The translations under genes and the position numbers were made by a program. The notes under the pieces were generated by a model, which did no database searches, was not told where the DNA came from, and saw only the letters and a list, made by a program, of their open reading frames with translations. A stretch of 64,000 bases of DNA from assembly GCA_018873245.2 (NCBI GenBank), contig JAEMBT020000003.1:1913843-1977842 (forward strand), given 5' to 3'. This DNA is from Archegozetes longisetosus (lineage: Eukaryota; Arthropoda; Arachnida; Sarcoptiformes; Trhypochthoniidae). Positions 58,807-64,000 of the stretch are shown here, piece by piece (within the stretch, counting starts at the first letter, position 1; the number at the start of each line of letters is the position of its first letter).

Positions 58807-60178
58807 TAATTATTATAAAGAAGCTTTTTTTGGATCCCCTGACCTTTGACTTAGAATATAACGAAATTTTACTCGACTTAACAGTTGTTTCTTGTATCAT
58901 ACATAAGAAATCGAGAAATACTTTCTCTTCTATAAAATAAAATGACTAGAAAATTTTTAATGGTTCTTAAGATTTTATAAGATTTTAGAATGATATGGAC
59001 ACTTGAGATATTATCCAGAAAACTTAGTTGATTAGCTCAATACTAGATTCTTGTCAAGAATTTATTCGCTGACTGAAAACTGAGTTTAGGTTTTTTAGTA
59101 CAAACTAGACCATTCTTTAATAACAATTTTATTGTCTTTGTAAGGCTAAATACCTTATTACATCTAATAAATTTTTGATTGTAGTTTTAATGTAGCTCAA
59201 CAATAATCACGATTAAATAATAAAAATTAGCTACCAATTTATAGATAAATTAATTTTCTTTCATGAAATTTAATATAAAGTCTTTACATAAGTCTATAAG
59301 TTTAATATAAGTCTTATCATATAAGAATCTTTAGACCAAAAGGCGAATTCTCAACACATAACACTTGAAACTTAAAAATATTTAGAAATTTATTGAAAGC
59401 TGGAAAAAGGAGTTTCGCAGCCAAGTCGAACTCCGCCCTCTAATATGAATTCACCTAAAATTTCTTATATTAATTAATAAGCTGAAAATAATATATGGTT
59501 TCTCTTATGACCTTGACCTCTGACCTCCCTTAGCGATCCTAAAAATTTTATTATTGGAATGTCATCGAAGATTTTCAAAAAATCTTTTCACTAAAGGTCT
59601 TATTGTGGTTCACATATTATTCTGTCATAAAAGCTATTTTATTAGTCTATTGTACTGGGTTTTATAATGAAAATACATTTTCAAAAATTCTTTTAAATGT
59701 GGTGCCCCAAGAGACCCAAGTCAAAAGTTAGAGAATAAGTTTTACACATTCATGATCCTCGTTTTTCTCAAATACTATGTTGAGTCTCTTGGGGCGCTAT
59801 AGAAAAGTAGACGAAGATCTATCAAAAAATATTTGCAATCTATTTTTACGTAGGTGAAAGTTGGAAATCTTTTCTAGGTAAGTTTTTTTCAAAATCTTAT
59901 CCGAACACAAAATTTCTGTTGAAAAAAATTAATGATTCTCTTGCAATGAATTTCTAAATGTTCAAACTCTGAAAATTCAGATGATACATTATAGACTTTG
60001 ACATCAAAATTAATATACAATCTATTTTCAATTTTGATCAGGTACAATTAAATGATATTCACAATAGTCCGAGGTTCAAAAAGGAGATTGAATTTATTAT
60101 TAGGAAGAAAATTATTTTGTACATGTATGGGGCTGGAGCCAATGTCATATCGGAATTCGTTTTTAGAAACACGTTCGC
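58807..60178. other. AT-rich stretch with a small TIR element
   Basis: A 100-base element at 59699-59798 has inverted GCCCCAAGAGAC(C)CAA ends. A short hairpin GGAGTTTCGC...GTCGAACTCC lies near 59411-59436. Otherwise nothing supported. Confidence 0.4.
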
Positions 60179-60208
60179 TGATTCACATACTTATCTGAAT
60201 TATATGTA
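60179..60208 (+). promoter_or_regulatory. Shared upstream motif and TATA-like box of decayed copy D
   Basis: TGATTCACATA at 60179-60189 and TATATGTA at 60201-60208, spacing 22 from start to start, as in genes E and F. Confidence 0.55.
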
Positions 60209-60286
60209 AAAAAACTTATATAACTGATCGAGTAAAAATTATCTTTGTAAAGAATTAAGGCTTTTATTAGTCAAAACTAACAAACA

Positions 60287-60683
60287 ATGTTATCCTTTGT
60301 GACTTTTTCAATTTGTCTATCAATGATTTTTCAATTCCTATGAAATATTATGGAGAGAAGCCATCTGAAGAGCTCAACAACTGCTCCAAAGCACACATAA
60401 ATGAGTCGAAAATTTTTGTCGACGACTATTTGGAAGAAATCAAAGGTCTTATGTCATCTAATAGTGAACAATGGATAAAAAATCCTAATTAGTTACCAGA
60501 TTCTGGGAAAAAGATTTTATGTTGTGCTATTGATATCAATACAATGAAGTTATATCTTAAAGAGTCCTGAACCTAAATGCAAAATTATGAAGACTATTTG
60601 AAGAAAAAGAAAATATAATATTGAGCATAGCACTGATCAAGCTCTGTAAGAAATTCCCAAAAGCTTCAAATGCCAGCAAATAA
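60287..60683 (+). pseudogene. Decayed copy D of the secreted 8-cysteine family
   Basis: Starts with a recognisable signal peptide (MLSFVTFSICLSMIF), then a one-base shift. After that KYYGEKPSEELNNC, VDDYLEEIKG, LPDSGKKILCCAI and FPKASNASK can be read across changing frames with several stops (for example at about 60490). It keeps the upstream motif and a TATA-like box, so it died recently enough to leave the promoter visible. No product is expected. Confidence 0.78.
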
Positions 60684-60689
60684 GCTAAT

Positions 60690-61441
60690 GATAAACCAAT
60701 TCTTTTACTAAAAATTATCCAACTTATATAACATGAATATATTTCGTACTTAAAAGAGTATAATTCCATATAGTCCATTAAAACAATATTTTTTTAAAGC
60801 TGAAAATAAAGTTATTACAAGTTGGAACATAATATGCTACTTAAAAAAGATATTAATCTTTTCAATGCCACATCAATTGGGGAATTGAAAAGTATGTTCC
60901 ATAGATAGATTTTCCCAAAATTTATCACTTCATTCTTAAAAATAATATCCTTGAATATAAATAATATTTTCTTACTCATCCACCAGGAATCAGGATTAGG
61001 TTATGATTAAAAATTGAATCAGACTTTTCGGCTCACGTTGAATGAAAATTTTCCTGAATTCACTTTTGAGGCAGATGTTGCATGAAAATATCTTTCGATT
61101 GTAATTCTGAGACAACACATCACAACTTTATAACGGATCGTATGTAGTATGATCAGGTTTTATTCAGTTGATTCCGGGATTTGGAAAAATCTTACAATTT
61201 CTAAAGAATACAAAGGGATTTTCACAGAAATTTCAGGAGGTTTAGTCACTAACAACTACCTCTTTTTATAGACAAGTTTCTATTCAACCAAAAAGTTTAA
61301 TCTGAATGTTTAGCTTTGCACAAACTTTCGTAACAACAATTTGGCAATAGGTTGCGTAATAAGCTAAGCAATTATGACATAAAATCTGATACTAATTTCA
61401 ATGTTTAATAGAAACAGTTAAAAAATTAATAACTTATGTAT
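60690..61441. other. AT-rich spacer in the secreted-gene array
   Basis: No supported feature beyond short random frames. Confidence 0.35.
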
Positions 61442-61470
61442 CGATTCACATGAATCCCGCGATTATATAG
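61442..61470 (+). promoter_or_regulatory. Shared upstream motif and TATA-like box of gene E
   Basis: CGATTCACATGA at 61442-61453 and TATATAG at 61464-61470, 22 bases apart start to start, and 80 bases before the ATG. Confidence 0.6.
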
Positions 61471-61543
61471 AAAGACGTTTAAGCATTCAGATACTCATTA
61501 AATAAAAATTAATTTGTTATAGAATATAGTTTATTAACTAAAA

Positions 61544-61942
61544 ATGTTATTCTTCATGATCCTTTCAATATGTCTATCAATGGCTTTATCGATTTCTTCG
61601 AACTCAAATTCTGAAGAGCTAAATAAATGCCTTATGACGCACTTAAGCGACACACAAATCTGTGTCGATGATTATTTAGTCGAGGTCGAAGATGTTTTCT
61701 CAACAAATCATGAGCTTTTGATGAAAAATCCGAACGCATTACCAGATTCAGCAAAAAATATTTTGTGTTGTGCCATTTATTCGATGCAATCATGTATTGC
61801 AAAAGTAGTCAGTCATACAGATGGTTGTAAAACATTATATGAAGGGAATCTGAAAAATATGGAAAGTCAAAATAATCTGATGGGTTCATCGCTGGCCAAG
61901 ATCTGTGTTAATTTTCCGAAGAATTCCGGTGTTTGTAAATGA
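61544..61942 (+). CDS. Small secreted 8-cysteine protein, copy E
   Basis: A 132-residue single-exon protein. Signal peptide MLFFMILSICLSMALS, then a mature chain with C-x10-C, CC-x7-C-x10-C and C-x9-C. The block CCAIYSMQSC matches the family core. It ends right after the last cysteine (VCK), lacking the tail of copy B. Closest in internal motifs to decayed copy D (VDDYLVEVED against VDDYLEEIKG), which suggests a local duplication. Function unknown. Confidence 0.84.
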   Translation: MLFFMILSICLSMALSISSNSNSEELNKCLMTHLSDTQICVDDYLVEVEDVFSTNHELLMKNPNALPDSAKNILCCAIYSMQSCIAKVVSHTDGCKTLYEGNLKNMESQNNLMGSSLAKICVNFPKNSGVCK

Positions 61943-61959
61943 GCACTAAATAAAATAAA

Positions 61960-62555
61960 TACTTAAATTCGAAATTGCTTATCTCTTGAACTAATAAAAT
62001 TTGCATTTAATAGAGTACGAATCACAACCATATGCTTTGAGTAGACAATAGAATTATTATTATTAAATAAAAGATAATGAAATCCTTTTCAAAAGTTATC
62101 TTCAAATCAAAAAATTAACATAACAATTCTAAACTAACGTGAATATTTTTAAAATATGTATTACTCTATTATTACTGTTATTATTATTCTATTTGGAAAA
62201 TTTTTTATATAACAATACATTTTCTGTTTTATGCAGGAGTAAAGTAAATATCAAAAATTTATAATTGTACCCATTACTAAATATGAGTAATTTATGAAGT
62301 ATAATAGAAATCAAACTTTGAGAAAGTAGCAGATAAATTTTTGCAATCCTAGTCAAAATTTAAACTATTAAGTCACATGCAACTTTCTATTTCATTTTAT
62401 CTAAAACTGGATCTCCGATTTACGTAAACCATTATATGGTCGTACAAAGATGACGAATAACTATATCTTTTTTAATCAGTTTTGGCATATACTGTATTAT
62501 TATAATGTATTATTCACTTTTAATTAGTTACAACAAAAATATTTTAAGCGATAAA
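61960..62555. other. AT-rich spacer in the secreted-gene array
   Basis: Nothing supported. Confidence 0.35.
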
Positions 62556-62682
62556 GGGCCACATTCTGAGTTCTGTCTCAAGCTCGATCTCGACTCAAGT
62601 TAGACTTGAAATACAAATTATGGTAGCACGAAGTCTAACTTGAGTCGAGATCGAGCTTAAGACAGAACTCAGAATATGGCTC
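62556..62682. repeat. Perfect-armed hairpin element within the secreted-gene array
   Basis: Arms of about 52 bases are nearly fully complementary (CATTCTGAGTTCTGTCTCAA, then CTCGATCTCGACTCAAGTTA), with a loop of about 23 bases. Only a handful of mismatches. Probably a young MITE. Confidence 0.8.
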
Positions 62683-62801
62683 AAAATGTAGAAAATTTAC
62701 AAACCTAAAACAACACGGAATATACTTTGCTACGAAATGATATCTGAATGCAACTTCAAAGATCATTGGTAACATCTAAATCAAATTAACAGCCCATGCA
62801 T

Positions 62802-62950
62802 TGATTCTCACATTGTTTTAAGTTATTAAGTTTCAGAGCTTTAGCAATCATTAAATAAAAATTATTGTATTTGTTTAAGAATAAATTTACATAAGTAAAA
62901 ATTAGCTGAAAATTTTATTCTTTATAGCTCTACCGGTTTGTTTATGAAAG
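62802..62950 (+). pseudogene. Relic G of the secreted family: upstream motif and signal peptide only
   Basis: TGATTCTCA at 62802-62810 resembles the shared upstream motif. From 62912 the frame reads ILFFIALPVCL and then a stop; the initiator ATG is now ATT. No downstream cysteine block can be read. A deeply decayed member located between genes E and F. Confidence 0.55.
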
Positions 62951-63220
62951 GTTTAATAGGTTCACTCAGACTTTTAAGATTCGAATACATAGTAAGAATT
63001 AATTTGACAATATTTTTAGTTCTAGTAATGGCTGAGTCGTATGAATCGGTTTAGTATGCTCTTCATCAATAAATTGCTAAAAAAATAAAAAGTCACCATA
63101 AAAGCTCGAGAACTCGTGATATACCGGTAATCATCAAGAATTAAGCGGATACAAAATCTTAAGACTGGATATCATATCTCACTAAAAAATATATAAAGAT
63201 AAAATTAATAACAAGTGCAT

Positions 63221-63252
63221 TGATTCACACATGAGTTTAAATCATATAAAAA
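63221..63252 (+). promoter_or_regulatory. Shared upstream motif and TATA box of gene F
   Basis: TGATTCACA at 63221-63229 and TATAAAAA at 63245-63252, 24 bases apart start to start, 81 bases from TATA end to ATG. Confidence 0.6.
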
Positions 63253-63332
63253 TGAAAGTTACTTAGTGTTACAAATAAATTTAATAATTTAATTCAATTA
63301 GTTTGGAAACAAATTTTAACAAAGAGAAGAAA

Positions 63333-63731
63333 ATGTTGTTCTTAATCACACTTTCAGTTTGTCTATCAATGGCATTATCCCTTTCTTCACAATTCTATGA
63401 ATTAGATCCTCCGTCACAAGAAGTCGTCAAATGCGTTGTCGCACATTCTGCAGACATTGAGAAATGTTCGGACGCCTTTAATGCTGCCATCAAAGGTGTT
63501 GTTGCTGATTATCACGACTTAATGAAGACGAATCCCGATCTATTGCCGGATTCATCAAAAAAGCCGATTTGTTGTGGTTTTTATGCTTATGAAGTTTGCG
63601 CTCTTAAAGCAGTCAATCCGACAGCTGGTTGTGAGAAGGCTTTTGGCGATTACCTCAAAAAATTAGAGTCAGACCCATCGGTGACCAAGACTTGTGCCAA
63701 ATATCCTAAGGGTTCGAGTGCTTGTGCATAA
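63333..63731 (+). CDS. Small secreted 8-cysteine protein, copy F
   Basis: The ATG at 63333 is chosen because it places the signal peptide MLFLITLSVCLSMALS first, exactly as in the paralogues; the upstream in-frame TTG is not a credible start. The product has 132 residues with C-x10-C, CC-x7-C-x10-C and C-x9-C. The stretch DLMKTNPDLLPDSSKKPICC parallels copy B (KTNPDSLSDSLRKPLCC), so B and F are close relatives despite lying 32 kb apart. AATAAA lies near 63791. Function unknown, secretion inferred. Confidence 0.85.
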   Translation: MLFLITLSVCLSMALSLSSQFYELDPPSQEVVKCVVAHSADIEKCSDAFNAAIKGVVADYHDLMKTNPDLLPDSSKKPICCGFYAYEVCALKAVNPTAGCEKAFGDYLKKLESDPSVTKTCAKYPKGSSACA

Positions 63732-64000
63732 GCTTCAAAATGAAATTAATGTTCTGATAATTTGTTTTTCAAAATTGATAGCATTCTGTAATAAAGATTC
63801 ATTTTAAATAACTTTATGCTCATAATTTAATATACCTCGCGACAAAAAATTTCAGAAAAAGTAAGCTTATAGTTTTCAATGAAAATTACAATATTTTAAT
63901 CTAAAACTTACCACAAGAATGTATTTGATTCTAATTATTACAATTAAAAAGAAATGACGACTCAATTTGATCTCCCTTTGCAGCTGTACGCTTTGCAATG

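Noticed and set aside
63303..63332. N-terminal extension of secreted gene F
   Set aside because: It would start at TTG and place ten charged residues before a signal peptide that all paralogues begin with directly.
1..64000. CRISPR arrays, bacterial operons, riboswitches and tRNA genes
   Set aside because: No regularly spaced repeats, no operon-like packing, and no credible tRNA B-box/A-box pair was found by eye.

Overview
The window reads as AT-rich animal nuclear DNA, most likely from an arthropod. Coding parts are split by spliceosomal introns, several of them only 52 to 69 bases. The recognisable host genes are two ionotropic (iGluR-like) chemoreceptors, a GT92-type glycosyltransferase, an F-box relic, a KH-domain reading frame and a set of small secreted cysteine-rich proteins. 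A chelicerate, possibly an acariform mite, fits the mixture, but nothing here proves it. Genes are sparse and most of the window is layered transposon debris: mariner/Tc1, hAT, piggyBac-like and Tigger-like elements, a Ty3-type fragment, a LINE relic and many long foldback elements.

Layout. Bases 1-936 are one arm of an inverted duplication and carry the 5' part of a secreted-protein gene on the minus strand. The other arm is at 30265-31223. Two tandem ionotropic receptor genes lie on the minus strand at 3839-5565 and 16114-17807. Between them are a Tc1-like element with an unusual nested insertion that encodes a CXC-type cysteine domain (8710-10135), an intron-bearing but broken mariner transposase (13354-14486) and a foldback made of two transposon 3' ends (14649-15221). 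From 20 to 28 kb there are nested hAT elements with intact target-site duplications, an F-box pseudogene and pieces of other transposases. From 28.8 to 31.4 kb there is a Ty3-type RNase H/integrase fragment followed by a full secreted-protein gene.

From 32 to 44 kb nearly everything is repeat. The best case is a Tc1-type foldback (31988-33531) into which a piggyBac-like MITE and a hAT MITE have inserted; a paralogous foldback at 49207-49902 gives the empty-site sequence for both. A KH-domain frame lies at 44859-45305. A four-exon GT92 gene spans 46749-52121 and hosts a foldback and a CG-rich repeat in its introns. From 57.4 kb to the end is an array of secreted-protein genes (57443, 61544, 63333) with two decayed copies (60287 and about 62912). 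Three array members and one decayed copy share an upstream TGATTCACA-type motif placed 21 to 24 bases before a TATA-like box.

The two themes most worth following are the small secreted 8-cysteine family with its shared promoter architecture, and the paired receptors, whose sequences are nearly identical including introns except for one patch in the ligand-binding lobe.
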